Assembly (NCBI GenBank): GCA_028829895.1
Contig: CM054178.1
Coordinates: 100,926,058 to 100,990,057 of the forward strand
Direction: 5' to 3'
DNA: 64,000 nt
Origin: Sinotaia quadrata
Lineage: Eukaryota > Mollusca > Gastropoda > Architaenioglossa > Viviparidae
In this document: piece after piece, positions 24,736 to 36,143 of the stretch
Layout of the letters: the number at the start of each line of letters is the position of its first letter
Position numbering within the stretch: the first letter of the stretch is position 1
Made by a program: the position numbers and the translations under genes
The notes under the pieces: model-generated
The model's input: only the letters and a program-made list of their open reading frames with translations
The model's database searches: none
Told to the model about the DNA's origin: nothing

Positions 24736-25718
24736 TAGTTTTCATTATTTTTGCTTGCATGTAATATGTACTTGAACCAGCAGTTGCACAATCTCTTTCT
24801 AAATCCTAGCTGCAAGTCATGGTTGTACAGTTCATCCTTTTGCCAGTTGAGTTCCAGAAGCTTGATGCTTTGTTTCTCTATCAAGTACTCAGAGTCTCTG
24901 GTGCATTCTTGGATCAGGTTTACTTTAACTCATACTTGTCTGATCCAGCTTGGATTTTATACGCATTCATCAATACTTATATATTTGGAAGGAGACCCTT
25001 GTCATTCTTATATGAATATAGCATGCTGGATTTGTAGTATGCATATTTAAATTGTCACAATAGCTGCTAGATTATTATAAAACCACTGCCACATCCTCTT
25101 CTTTCTCCTTTCCTCCTCTTGTGGGTTTATCATTACTGGCAGAGAAATTTACTTTTGTCTTGGTATAGAAAGTGATTATTTATGTGGTTATGAATTCATA
25201 TTAAAAGTCCATCTTTATATAGTAAAAATAATAATTATCTGAATGGGAGGGAGGTGGGGGTGGACCCTTACCCCCATCCAGTTCAATTTCTGTACTTCGT
25301 ATACAGTGTTCAACTTCTTGAAGCCATAAATCTAACTAATGCAGACAGACAGACATAGAGACACATTTTGGGGCTTTATTTATTAGATTATTATTATTCT
25401 CCATAATAATTTTTTTTCTAACAAAGCTTTGAGGTTAAACTTGTACTTTGTCATTTTAACTCTTTTGTGGTTTAAGACATAATTATATTGTATCCTTTGA
25501 TATTTAAAAAATAAACTTAATATATACATACACTCTCTCTCTTAAAAATGTGTGAACATGTATACATGAGTGTATATATTCTAACAAGAATAGTAATGTG
25601 TGCATATGCATGCATTGTATGTACAAATGATGTTTTAGAGCTTGGTAACAGATGGCAAAGAGGTAGATTAACACAGCACTCTTTGATCAATATGTTGGCA
25701 TTGATATACTGCATTTAA

Positions 25719-25995
25719 GGCTGTCTTTACATTTATTATATACTTTGCCTTATATTTAAAGCTGTCTTTTATATTTAATTTTAAAGCTGTCTTTACATTC
25801 ATGATATATTTTGCTATATACTAGTTACTACATTTAAGCTGTCTTTACATTCATGATATATTTTGCTATATACTAGTTACTACATTTAAAGATGTCTTTA
25901 CATTCATGATATATTTTGCTGTATACTACATTTGTTATACACTATGCTCTATACTACATTTAAAGATGTCTGTACATTCATTATATAGTTTGCTG
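25719..25995 (+). repeat. Tandem repeat, units of about 60 bp
   Basis: Four to five units sharing TTTAAAGCTGTCTTTACATT, CATGATATATTTTGCTATAT and ACTAGTTACTAC phrases. Confidence 0.8.
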
Positions 25996-26943
25996 TTGTA
26001 TTCATTATTCATTTCTAACATAATTGATTTATTTGAAGTTTAGATGGCTAAAGTTAAATGGCAGAATTATTATTACAGACCATTGTGTGTATGCAATTCA
26101 CTTATGTGTTGATGTGCACATTTAGAATGAGTAATAGGCACATTTGCTATTATTTATTATTCATGGCCATTAGCGATCAGACTAATGCTGATTAATGCAA
26201 TATTTTGCTTATTTCTAGCAAGCACCAGACAAATTACATTATTGAATAATGGAAATCTGATTCCTTCTGCTTTTTTTCTTAAAAGTTTTTTTTTTACACA
26301 ATTGTTTATATACTTGAGATGCCATATTTGAGGGTACTTTCAGTTCATTGAATGATTTAGTGGTTAACATATAGAATTAACTGAATCACCATTTAGTATT
26401 TAAATTTTTATTTGACACTTTATAAAATTTAAGAACATAAATTTAAACTTAAAAATCTTTTTGTTGTACGGCCTGCAGTAGTTCCTTGCTTAGTCTGTCT
26501 CGTGTCAATATTGCCTTTGGTTGTCTGTGTTTATTTCTACCATTTATACTGTTTCAAAGAATTGTTATTAAATATTTGCACAGTAAGATTGTAGTTTCTT
26601 GGTAATTATGTATACAAACACTATGAATGACTAGTAAAATAGAACTGTGACATTGACTTAATATCATTTTGAAAGTTTTATTAAGTTATATATATATATA
26701 ATGTACTATATTTTAAATTGTGATTGATTCATTTAGTTATTGCTGTTTTGGAGTTTTAAAAAGTATTTGAAATTCAATATTTCTTTAGATTGCAGCTGAC
26801 TTTCATTTATTCCTGTCTTGGAGTTTTGAAAGTATTTTAAGTTATAATTTCTTTAAATTGGTGATTGGTTTATTTATTTAGTGTCAGTTTGAAATTTAAC
26901 TAGGTACAGCAAATTAACAATGTGTTGAAATACTTTTTTCCAG
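25996..26943 (+). other. Intron 2, end
   Basis: AT-rich sequence with no gene seen, ending in the T-rich tract and CAG (26941-26943) that form the acceptor of exon C. Confidence 0.6.
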
Positions 26944-27072
26944 AACACTCCACCTCTTCCCATAACTTCACCACCACCACCACTGTCTGTTCATACGTCT
27001 TCCCCAACTGTATTGCCGTCCACTCCAGCCCTTCGACCTGCACCCTCCTCGCCACGTCACGACCTTGATAGG
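26944..27072 (+). CDS. PATJ: PATJ/MPDZ-like scaffold, proline-rich exon C
   Basis: A 129-nt exon (43 codons) between TTTTTTCCAG and AGG|gtgtgt, in phase 0 at both ends. It encodes a Pro/Ser/Thr-rich linker with a PPPPL stretch and ends RHDLDR. Its splice sites, GC-richer composition than the surrounding intron, and frame compatibility with exons B and D support it. There is no domain. An antisense open frame over the same bases is taken as a shadow. Confidence 0.65.
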
Positions 27073-27789
27073 GTGTGTATAGCTCTGTATCAGATATTTT
27101 CATTTTCACCTACTTTCTAAAGTTAAAAAAAGAATTGAAGCATTGTCAATTTTTAATAAGTGTAATTAGAAGGGAAGTAAAAGGGAAAGAGAACTTGTTT
27201 TCTAAAAATAAAGTCACTGGAATATGTTAAAACAAAATGAACAAAATAATACTCTTATGCATAGTGACTGCTTTAAGAGTGGCAATTTGAAGTTTTCAAC
27301 TGTAAAGCTGTCAAATTGTCACTTTCACCATCAGATTAAGAACTTGTGACATGTTCTCTAGCATAAAAATTCTGCTAATTTATTCAAAATATATATTTAG
27401 TAAAAGGTAGCATTAACACAACTTCCAGTTAGTGTGATTTTCTTGTTCTTCTAGGCAGCACTTATTATTGTCTTAGATTTAGCTGGATAATTTAAATTAG
27501 CGTTTATTCAATTCAATCCGTAGATTTTCTTCATATGGAAAAATAACAAATATCACTTAATCTTTTAATTATTTATCTATTATAGAAAATGATGTTCTTT
27601 TAAGATGAAATTGCATGAGATGAACCCCTTTAGTTCTCTTAATCTGATTTCATTGATTTATTTCTGCTTAATGTCCACTTCCAGCCTTATTTTTGTAGAC
27701 TGATTCATGTGGTTGTTGCCAGCTCTATAATAAAAATATAAAGTATACATAAATTTATTTAAAAATTTACTATGGTGTATTTCTCTCGG
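27073..27789 (+). other. Intron 3, start
   Basis: AT-rich intron after donor gtgtgt. Nothing recognised. Confidence 0.6.
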
Positions 27790-29345
27790 GTTTGTGCAAC
27801 TTTCCATGGACAAGATTGAGCCTGAGCATTCATTCTCCCCGTTGGTGCACGATCATCTGTCTTTGCTTTTAAAGAATTCGAGCTCTACTTCCCAAACACA
27901 TCAACACACTTCGCTTCGGACCACTGACGAACGCACTCCATCCATCGGACCGCCGGGAGGAGAGTCATGTCAAAGTGCCACACCAGACAAGCCAGCATCA
28001 AGCCTCAGCCCTTTTTAGGGCTGGCAAAAACGCCACTACTGCCCACTCCACCAAGTGACATTTTACGCAATTCTGAGCCAGTCACAGAAGATGCGGATGG
28101 CCCTTTCTGTTTCACAAACGAGCGCATAGCCCAGCTGAGACAGATACGGCAAAAGAGGCTTGAAGAGGTGCAAACATTAAGAAGTACACAAGAAGAAGAC
28201 TGGACAAAATACTGCTGTGAAATCAGCATACCAACTGAAAATGGGGGCATATGAAAAGTTACCCCCTTCACCTTTACACTAGAAACTGAAAACAATGAAT
28301 TAAAAAATGCGTTCATAATTTGCTGTTGACCCTCTTCCACACAAAAACGCAAGATGAACTTACCACTAGACAACAAGCCATCTTAACCGCAATTGGTCTC
28401 CACAAGATCTTAAACAAGCACCTGACAAGACAATCGGAAAAAAACTACATCAACAGACTGTGAAACACAGTCATACATCATCTGGAAAATAACGCCGACA
28501 ACAAAAACATGCTCTTCACAAACGGAAAAGGAGGAAACAACGCAAAAACCCACACAGGAAGACGGCACAACTCAAACAGTCTTTGAAGGAAAAAGCCTCG
28601 TTTCCACCCAAACTCTACAAGCCACTACCACAGAACAGGGAATAAACACCAACATCATCTAATTCCACCTACGGCCAAAGTGAATTCAACTCAAACAGCA
28701 AAACGAGAAATCAGACAGGCATTCTCGCAAACTCCAAAACCCACAACAGATACTAAGGAAATTCAGACTACAAGCTCTATCAGCAAAGAAAAAGAAATTA
28801 AAACAACTACCACCGAAAATAAGAAGAAACGCCAAAAAATCTCCAGCACACAAACGGTACATATCAAGACGCAAGAAAGAAAAATACAAACAGAAAAAGA
28901 AGTGAAGACAATTGACGCACAGACCGAAACAGAAGTTGACAACGCTCCAACTACACCACAAGAAACAACAACAACAACTAAACCAACTGCCACCAATCCA
29001 CAACCAGAGTCACCACCAGTGACTGCAACAAAGACAACCACAACAGACACACAAGGAAAAACTACAGAACGGAGCCCCAAATCAAAAAGAAGGTGCCTGC
29101 CACAACACATCAGATGACAACAACAGTATCATCTACTACAGCCACAACAGAACCCACAACAACAACGGTGGCAGCACAGGGAGCAACATCACATGCAGTG
29201 GGGATATTATAACCACCCCATTGCAGATCTAATTCAACTAATGCTAGACTACCTATATTGGCCGCCAACACCTACCTACATACAGCCCAACGGATACCGG
29301 GGACATCAACAACAACAGTGCCAAACAACACCACTGGTGAACATT
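27790..29345 (+). pseudogene. Unidentified T-poor, A/C-rich decayed coding block
   Basis: About 1.5 kb that contrasts sharply with the AT-rich intron: plus-strand T is scarce and A and C dominate. Open segments in shifting frames look protein-like. One at 27967-28254 includes ERIAQLRQIRQKRLEEVQ, apparently a short coiled coil. One at about 28320-28500 includes TRQQAILTAIGLHKILNKHL, broken by a stop. One at 28680-29114 is Lys/Thr/Glu-rich with repeated QTE/IQT phrases and a basic end. They may be fragments of one longer protein with a few frameshifts. I do not recognise the family. Candidates are a retroelement ORF1/gag or an endogenous viral gene; neither is shown. It is followed directly by a GT microsatellite and a hAT end. 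Confidence 0.4.
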
Positions 29346-29346
<1 letters not shown>

Positions 29347-29443
<97 letters not shown>

Positions 29444-29478
29444 GCGTGCGTGCATGCGTGTGTGCGTGAGTGTGTGTG
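29347..29478. repeat. (GT)n microsatellite
   Basis: About 80 bp of nearly uninterrupted GT, followed by GC/GT and GTGC-containing variant units. Cys-Val and Thr-His open frames on both strands here are artefacts of the repeat. Confidence 0.95.
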
Positions 29479-29484
29479 AACATC

Positions 29485-29987
29485 CCAGGCGCACATACAC
29501 ACTAAGTACAGACGATGTGGTATTAGCCTGGGTTCTGTTAACCCCCTCACCCACCTATACAACAACGGCCATCACAGCACTTAAATCCCTATTGCCATTT
29601 CCGACATCTTATCTGTGTGAAGCGGGGTTTTCTGCAGTGACAGCAACCAAAACAAAACAACAGATGGACATAAGCAACACACTTCGGGTGTCATTGTCTC
29701 CTATTACCCCCAGATGGAACCGTCTCGTTGCAAAGAAACAAGCTCAGGGTTCTCATTGATTTAGCGTTCTAGTGAGTTAAAATGTTAAATCACTTTATAT
29801 TCATTTTTTGGTGTAACTGTATTTTAACTTGAAGGCACGTTTAAATACAATTAAATTAAAATTATTAAATCAAAACAATCTAAAATATAAACAATCAACG
29901 TGCTCCCAACATCATCGGGCCGCGGTAAATTTATCAAACGTTGACCGGTCCGCACCGATGATAAGGTTGGGGACCACTGCTCTCCAT
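29485..29987 (+). pseudogene. hAT transposon 3' end with transposase C-terminus
   Basis: The frame up to the stop at 29757-29759 ends with LLPFPTSYLCEAGFSAV, KTKQQMDISNTLRVSLS and KKQAQGSH. This matches the C-terminal dimerisation region of hAT transposases of the ZBED5/FAM200-like type as I know them. About 220 bp later the sequence ends at 29979 in GGTTGGGGACCACTG, the complement of a hAT-type CAGTGGTCCCCAACC terminus. The adjoining CTCTCCAT (29980-29987) would be the 8-bp duplication. I did not find the matching left terminus, and the rest of the transposase is missing upstream of the GT repeat, so this is a truncated copy. Confidence 0.7.
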
Positions 29988-30662
29988 TATTGCATTCTGT
30001 TGTGAAAAAATATAAAAGAAAAAAATTAGAGTTATAAACCATGTATCTTTATATTTCATTTACAAGCAAGAGGTTAATGCCTGTTTGGGCAGTTGATTTC
30101 AGATCTTAAAGATTGAGCCTATACATCATTTAAGTATTATCATGGAATTAATGTAACCACAGTTTAATCATCTATTTTATATTGATCATGTAACAGTTCT
30201 GGTTTATATCATTGCATTATTTTCACCTTGTAGAAAATGTTGATAGAAGAATGCCTAAGGAAAACTCCTTACGTTAATGATATATTTTTTGGATCAAAGT
30301 TTTATCATATGAATGAAGTGAATAACTTTATAATATCTTCTTGATTGTTCTCAACATTATTAAAAATATTTTTAATTTCAGCTTTCTTGTATAATCTTCA
30401 TTATGTATAACTACAGGAGATATATCTGCAAATAATAAAAATCAAAGTAATACTGCTGTTAATCATCTAGGTAATGGTGCATGTGCAAGTGATATGACTT
30501 ATCTGACTGTTTCTTAACTGTTTTCAAGTCATCTATCCTTCATTTTCTCAGATTAAACCTTCAGACTGTTGTTGTATGGTAAATCTTTCCAATCTAGAAA
30601 ACCTAAAATGGCAGGCACCAGCTTTTTATGCATCATCTTTTTATCTCTTCATAAATGTGCAG
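29988..30662 (+). other. Intron 3, end
   Basis: AT-rich intron with nothing recognised, ending in TGTGCAG at 30662, the acceptor of exon D. Confidence 0.6.
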
Positions 30663-30921
30663 TTTTCCGGACGAATCCTTCATCGCAAAACTAGCAGTCA
30701 GGACAGTTCTGCTTCTTCTTCGTCTGATCACACAACACTAGTCACATCTATTAATGTGGCACCAGCAAGTGACCTTAGGGGCACGTGGAGCCCCCCTGCC
30801 TCTCCACGTGCTGTCTCACCTGGTTTGTCTCCTATGGGATCCCCACAATTGGGACGAGGAGATGGTGCTTCCTTGGCTGTGGAAAAGTCTATACGGTTGT
30901 CAAAAGGAAGTGATCAGCTGG
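30663..30921 (+). CDS. PATJ: PATJ/MPDZ-like scaffold, exon D: linker and start of a PDZ domain
   Basis: A 259-nt exon between GTGCAG and CTGG|gtatgt. It starts in phase 0 and ends in phase 1, matching exon E. It encodes a Ser/Pro-rich linker (with SPPASPRAVSPGLSPMGSP) followed by EKSIRLSKGSDQL. The last part is the beta-1 strand and the residues just before the carboxylate-binding loop of a PDZ domain; the loop GITV is completed by exon E. A PDZ domain split at this loop by a phase-1 intron, with both halves joining in frame, is the strongest support for the exon chain. Confidence 0.85.
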
Positions 30922-31564
30922 GTATGTCCTGCTTTTTCAAACCTATCTCATTTTATTTTTAATAATAATAGTTAATAATAATAATAGTGGATATTCATTT
31001 GCACATATTCTCCAGAGCTTTAGCGTTTACAGTCATGGTCAGTTAGCTCAACATTTTTGAGTTAGGTAGTAGGTGAAAATCAGGATAGAAAAATCCAGAA
31101 GCTGAACTCAAGACCTCAGACAATCACAACCAAAAAGTTCATTTACCAGTCACATACATCTCTTTTACTATGTTATTTAGTACTTATGGAGTTAGCAGTT
31201 ACTTTTATTGAAATTTATGCAGTTCTTTTTCTTGAGCAGATAGGATACAGGTGTTCCCCTACTTTTCGACAGTCTGTTCTTTAACATTTTTCATTGATAA
31301 TCAGAACCCATACATTTGAAGTTTGATCCGCTCTTTTAACCTATTTTATCATGTTTCCATGACCTTCCACATGCTTCTTTTTCTATCAATCGACTCAGCA
31401 CCGTCTTTTTGTTTAGTCTGTATATAGAAGTCATTTGTGATGCATCTCTTAGAAATTATGCACAGTGTGTCTCTTATATTTGTTCTTATAATGTTCATAA
31501 TTGCACCTAAGTATAGTGATAAAGGTAAAAGAACCCATAAGATTGTCAGTTTTCAAGAAAAGCT

Positions 31565-31733
31565 AGAAGCAGTCAAACTTAATGAGAAAAGTGTGTCCAT
31601 GACTGATATATGCCACAAGGTAGAACCTATTAAACTTATGAGAAAAGTATGTCCATGACTGATGTAGGCCACAAGGTAGAACCAATCAAACTTAATGAGA
31701 AAAGTATGTCCACGACTGATGTAGGCCACAAGG
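31565..31733 (+). repeat. 57-bp triplication within the transposase helix-turn-helix
   Basis: Three consecutive copies of about 56-57 bp (ending near 31620, 31676 and 31733) share AAACTTA(A)TGAGAAAAGT, GTCCA(T/C)GACTGATRTA and GCCACAAGGTAG. Tigger-like proteins have one such segment, so this is a local duplication; the middle copy has lost one base. Confidence 0.8.
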
Positions 31734-31926
31734 TAGGCATACCTAGGTCAGCAGTTATCACAATTCTTAAGAATTAAACCAAAGTGTTTGACAGAATTGA
31801 AAAAAGTTACTCATACTAAAGTTATTAGAAAGCAGGATAACCTAAATGCTGATAAAACCTTTTGAATGTGTGGATTCAAGACCAAATCAGCTAAAATATT
31901 CCTCTAAGCACAGCCAAAGCCTGTTT

Positions 31927-34471
31927 AATACTGTGGTGGAGTAAATTTGCCTATTCCTATTTTAAAATTAATTGTTATATAAATTGTTAAATGTCAAAGT
32001 GACCCAACCTTGGGCACTGCTTATGCCAATATTTTAAGTGTCAAAGTTAGAAATAAATAACTCAATTGAGGATAGGCTAGAAATTGCTGATGCAATCCAA
32101 ACCAGTTCCAACTGGATGAGTAGTTTTTCTGACTAATAGTCTCGCACTTATTCATAATAAACTCAACCAATGGGGATGGACCAGAAGTTTCTTTGTTGAA
32201 GGAGTACCCTATTCTAATCACTTTGAATTTGAACATAACTGGAGTCTGGTCATAAAGGCAATTGTTAGCTTATGGTAAGTTAACTGACTGATAAAGAAAG
32301 AATGGACTTAGAATATTTCATACATGTTTGCTATTGATATATGATTTGAATTTGAGAATGCTTATGTAATTGAATCATTATACCATTATTTCCATGTTCA
32401 CAAATTTGACTATGTTGTACATTATACATTGTGAATTTTGATCGATGCTATATTTCTTATGCTGTATGTGTATCGGGCTAATGAAATTGTTGCAGGATTT
32501 GTAAGTTGAGAATGTTGTAAGAGAAAAAGGAGTTTAGAGATGAAATATGCCTGAAATTTAGTGCTGCCTTAATTTAACTTTTGCAGAGCAAACCTTTTTG
32601 TTTTACTTTTGTCTTGTCATACTAGTGTGGCTACTTTACTCTACTAGATTACGTTGGTGTGTGAATCCAATGTTGTCATCAACTTATCAGTAAAATGTGT
32701 TCTGTAAATTGATTCCTGTGAATTCCATTTGAGTACCAATACGGCAGAAATTGTGGCTTGAGTTTGGTCTCAAGAATTCTTGAAGATTATTTTGAATGTT
32801 CCTCTTGTTGTGTTGAGTAAACGCGCATGGAAGATCAAGAACATTCCTCCTTGATAGCATATGTTAAATTCAGGATGATTTTCTATGGTGTGTTTAGAGA
32901 GTGTGTTGAAGATTCTGGAACAGTTGTATAACGTACCTCAAGAAGGGACACATAGGACCTTGCCTACATATGAAAGGCAGTGATTTGTTGCAAACTCCAT
33001 GACTGTGAAATACATGCCGGCAACAACCGCCATCTTTGAACAGGTTATGTAAATAGACTTGAATTAATTCTTAACACTGCTCTCTTTTCCATGATGATAT
33101 CCATGAATTTGATTATGTATTTATGTTAATTGATTGCTTATGTCTATACTAGGATAAACTGAATGATTAATTGAACAATGTTGTTAAGTGATGTAAATGT
33201 CAACACTCTTTTGATTCAGTTGAACACACTTATCTCAACCTCAGTTAACTCGCCAACCCTGTTATGTCGATGCTTTTGAAGTGGAACCGCCAAATTCCCT
33301 TTTTGTCTTAGCATTTTCTCATGGTTATGTCAATTCTTTTATGTTGCTGAACTGCCGAACCCTAATATCTTGAGCACAAAAGAGGGCAAAAATCACCAAA
33401 CATTGGTTATCTCAATCCTCATGACTAATCGCTGGCTTTTGAAAATGTTGTTAACAACCTGCAGCTTAAACTTAATACATGTAAGGGCATTGTTTCCCTC
33501 ATCAGTGCATGATCCTGCCACGGGCAGAATAGGCGCACTTATGCCCTTCAACTGGCTCAGACCTTTTTTATGTTAATTAACCCACTTTTGAAGTAACCAC
33601 ATGTACAATACTTTTTCAGAGCTGTGTCAGAGCGAAATGACTCGTGAATTTAATTTTGACACTGGTTAGCTTTTTTGTAAAAACGAAATACAGTGTACAC
33701 CCCACAGTTTTTTTGTGATTTTGTGAGCGATCTTTGTGTTTGCAATGTTGGAGAATATAATGAAAGGTTTGTACATTTTTATTGTATACATGTACTGGTA
33801 AATCTCTGCTGTTAGTTGGTGCACATAAGTCTTTAGTTGTTAGCAAACAATGTACATGTACATGTGTGTACATTTTTATAGCATGCCGATCACATCATCA
33901 AACAAATTGCGGCAACGCTGTTGTGCAAGAAATCACCAAAAACACATGCATGTACATTCTCATTTATTAACACACATCACATACATAAAGAGCACATGTT
34001 ACAGTACTGTAATATATTGCTGCCATATTGGTTTCATTTATCTTGATTATCTTGACACATTTTGGCAAACCCCTAGGCCGGCGACATAACTGGGTTTGAC
34101 TGTATATTCATGTGTTGTATATTTGATTGTTGATTTAATAAATTTATTGGCCTTCTTACACATATTGATAACCTTATGTTGGAGAAGAAAGTGGGTAGAT
34201 GGGGGCTCACTAAATATAAAGATGGATTTGTCTTCTCCTGTAAAAGGTTTTCCACATACAGAAATATTGTGTGACAGTAAATGTTTGCCCTTTAATGTTG
34301 TGGAAGAGAGAAAATGTTTACAGCACCCACATATCCGCCAAGTGAAAAAGACGAGTGGTGTCTCCTGGGAATTATTAATTAAGATTCTCATCACTTGTAA
34401 TTAGTTATATGTGATTAATTTAACAATAATAATTGTAACCATGACAAGCATGGAATAGGCATCAGAAATAC
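31927..34471 (-). mobile_element. Solo LTR, family X copy C (inverted), inserted in the Tigger element
   Basis: Unit 31932-34466 begins TGTGGTGGAG and ends GGCATCAGA. It is flanked by AATAC at 31927-31931 and 34467-34471, a 5-bp duplication. It is the reverse complement of copies A and B over both terminal blocks (31932-32290 and 34103-34460). The split Tigger transposase sequence resumes directly on the other side, which confirms the borders. Without the nested element at 33217-34102 it is about 1.65 kb. Confidence 0.75.
33217..34102 (+). mobile_element. Small non-autonomous Tigger/pogo-like element nested in LTR copy C
   Basis: The left end starts CAGTTGAACACACTTATCTC. The right end, read backwards, starts CAGTCAAACCCAGTTATGTC. 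The left side is preceded by GATT and the right followed by TA. Comparison with copy B shows family-X sequence continuing across these borders, so the 886-bp unit is an insertion. It contains repeated GTTATGTCRATKCTTTT-type phrases near both ends, as in Tigger MITEs. No transposase frame is present. Confidence 0.65.
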
Positions 34472-35360
34472 AATGAAGGCTGAAAGAGAAGAGACATCTG
34501 CAGAAGAAACATATGAATCTAGCAAAGGCTGGTTTAATAGATTTAAGACAATCTCCAATTTCCATAATATAAAAGCGCAGGGAGAAGCAGCTAGTGCAGA
34601 TACTGCAGCTGCAGAAATATTATACAAGATGGTGACTATACATGTAGATGTAGATGAAATGGCCTCTATTGGAAGAAAATGCCAGCTAGAACTTTTATTG
34701 CAAATAAAGAGAAATCTATGCCTGGATTCAAAGCTGCAAAAGATAGGCTAACACTTTTGCTGGGAGATAATGCAGCTGGTGACTGCAAGCTAAAGCCTAA
34801 GCTTATATATCATTCAGAGAATCCTAGTGCCTTTAAAAACTAAAGTCTAGTCTTCCAGTTTATTATAAGAGAAATTCAAAAGTCTGGATGACAGCTGATT
34901 AATTGCAATTTATTATTTCAAGCCTACAGATGAAGCTTATTGAAGGGAGCAGAAAATTCCCTTTAAGATTCTGCTGCACCCTAGATCTCTGACTTTTCTA
35001 AGAAATTCAAGTTGCCTTCATGCCTCCAAACACAACCTAATTGCTGCAGTCAATTGATCAAAATGTTATTTCAGTATTCAAATTTTATTAACTAAGGAGG
35101 ACTTTTGCACAAGTCATCATAGGTAGCAACATCAGTCACTGATAAGATCTCCATCAAAGTCCCCTTCTGCAAAAAGAATGAGATTGTTTGAAGTTTCTGA
35201 TGATGAGGATCAATTATCTCCTTCCAACTTTCTTTAATAAATCACCATCATTCAAATATATATTCACAGTCCACATATACCAGAATCAAAATATTTAAAG
35301 GTAAGCTTTTTACTGTAGTTTTACTTTTGTATATTTAAAGGTACTCTTTCGTTCATTTTA

Positions 35361-35369
35361 CTCTCTTTC

Positions 35370-35406
<37 letters not shown>
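35361..35406. repeat. (CT)n microsatellite
   Basis: CT repeats with one TTT and one CG interruption, inside the 3' part of the Tigger element. Confidence 0.9.
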
Positions 35407-35941
35407 TGTGTTATTTGACTTTCGCACGCATTTGCAAGTGACATATAGTGCATTATTTACATTTTTTGGTGGCTAAAATGCATTTGCAAGTTAAAAAAGA
35501 CTGGGTTCTGCATTTTGATGATTTCCAGTTTTCGACAGTGCTCTGGTTCTAATCTGTTGAATAAGCAGGGGATGCCTGCATAGTGATCTCCTCTTATTTA
35601 AAATTCTTCAAAGGTAGCATTGATTAAATATGCTGTATAAATTCTTTAAACAATTATATCATAATTCTTTACAGTATATTAATGACTATTTGTTCCTGAG
35701 ATTTTGAGGCTCTTGAGTACACATTTTGAAAAAATAAGAAGAATTGGAACCTTTAAATGTATATTTAAAAACAAAACAAAACAGTTACAATCCTAAAAGT
35801 TTTATTTTTATCCAGTTAAGTTTAATTAAAATACTTAAATTCACACCCATAAGGATGCTTCTTTGTGTGCATGCATTTTTTTTGTTTTAATTAACTTAGT
35901 GCAATATACTACCCTTCATTAGCTGCTTTTAAATCTTTCAG

Positions 35942-36143
35942 GCATTACAGTTGAGACAGTTGACAAAGGTTTGAATGGTTGCAAAATCAAGACTATCACA
36001 AAAGGAAGTGCTGCCCACAAAGATGGTCGTTTACAAGAGGGAGACTACATTCTCTCCATTAATAACGAAAGTCTTCGCCGCATAACAAAGGCTCAAGCTA
36101 GTGCTATTTTGCGACGGACATCCTTTCTAAGTACAGATATCAA
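35942..36143 (+). CDS. PATJ: PATJ/MPDZ-like scaffold, exon E: PDZ domain body
   Basis: A 202-nt exon from TTTCAG|GCATTA to ATCAA|gtaagc, phase 1 to phase 2. Joined to exon D it gives a nearly complete PDZ domain: carboxylate-binding loop LGITV, then KIKTITKGSAAHKDGRLQ, GDYILSINNESL and KAQASAILRR, ending STDI. The GD.ILSIN.ES...AQA.A.LRR.S pattern is what I recall for an internal PDZ domain of human PATJ/INADL, which supports that family over other PDZ proteins. Such scaffolds sit at apical junctions and bind membrane-protein C-termini. The carboxylate loop reads LGIT rather than GLGF, as in many family members. The terminal strand should start in the next exon, which I did not find in the window. 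Confidence 0.9.

Larger units (their letters stand above)
31248..35578 (+). mobile_element. Pogo/Tigger-type DNA transposon, interrupted by nested insertions
   Basis: Ends are imperfect inverted repeats: CAGGTGTTCCCCTACTTTTC at 31248 and, reversed from 35578, CAGGCATCCCCTGCTTATTC. TA precedes the left end. The transposase is a pseudogene. Its N-terminal CENP-B/pogo helix-turn-helix (KIVSFQEKLEAVKLNEKS, from about 31533) is followed by VGIPRSAVITILKN near 31735 and IPLSTAKA near 31900. After the inserted LTR come MKAERE and SKGWFNRFK (34473 on), GEAASADT, a damaged VDEM..(W/G)RK block, [18 protein letters not shown] (about 34746), YHSENPSA, and PPNTT..LLQSIDQNVIS (about 35020). These follow the order of Tigger transposases. 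Multiple stops and frameshifts show it is dead. It lies in intron 4. Confidence 0.8.

Noticed and set aside
24751..25050. Overlapping open frames of 72-99 codons
   Set aside because: No motif, no splice sites linking them to the host chain, and two frames overlap in the same stretch, as chance frames do.
29193..29759. Long open frame across the GT microsatellite
   Set aside because: The middle is a Cys-Val repeat from (GT)n. It fortuitously joins part of the A/C-rich block to the hAT C-terminus and is not one gene.
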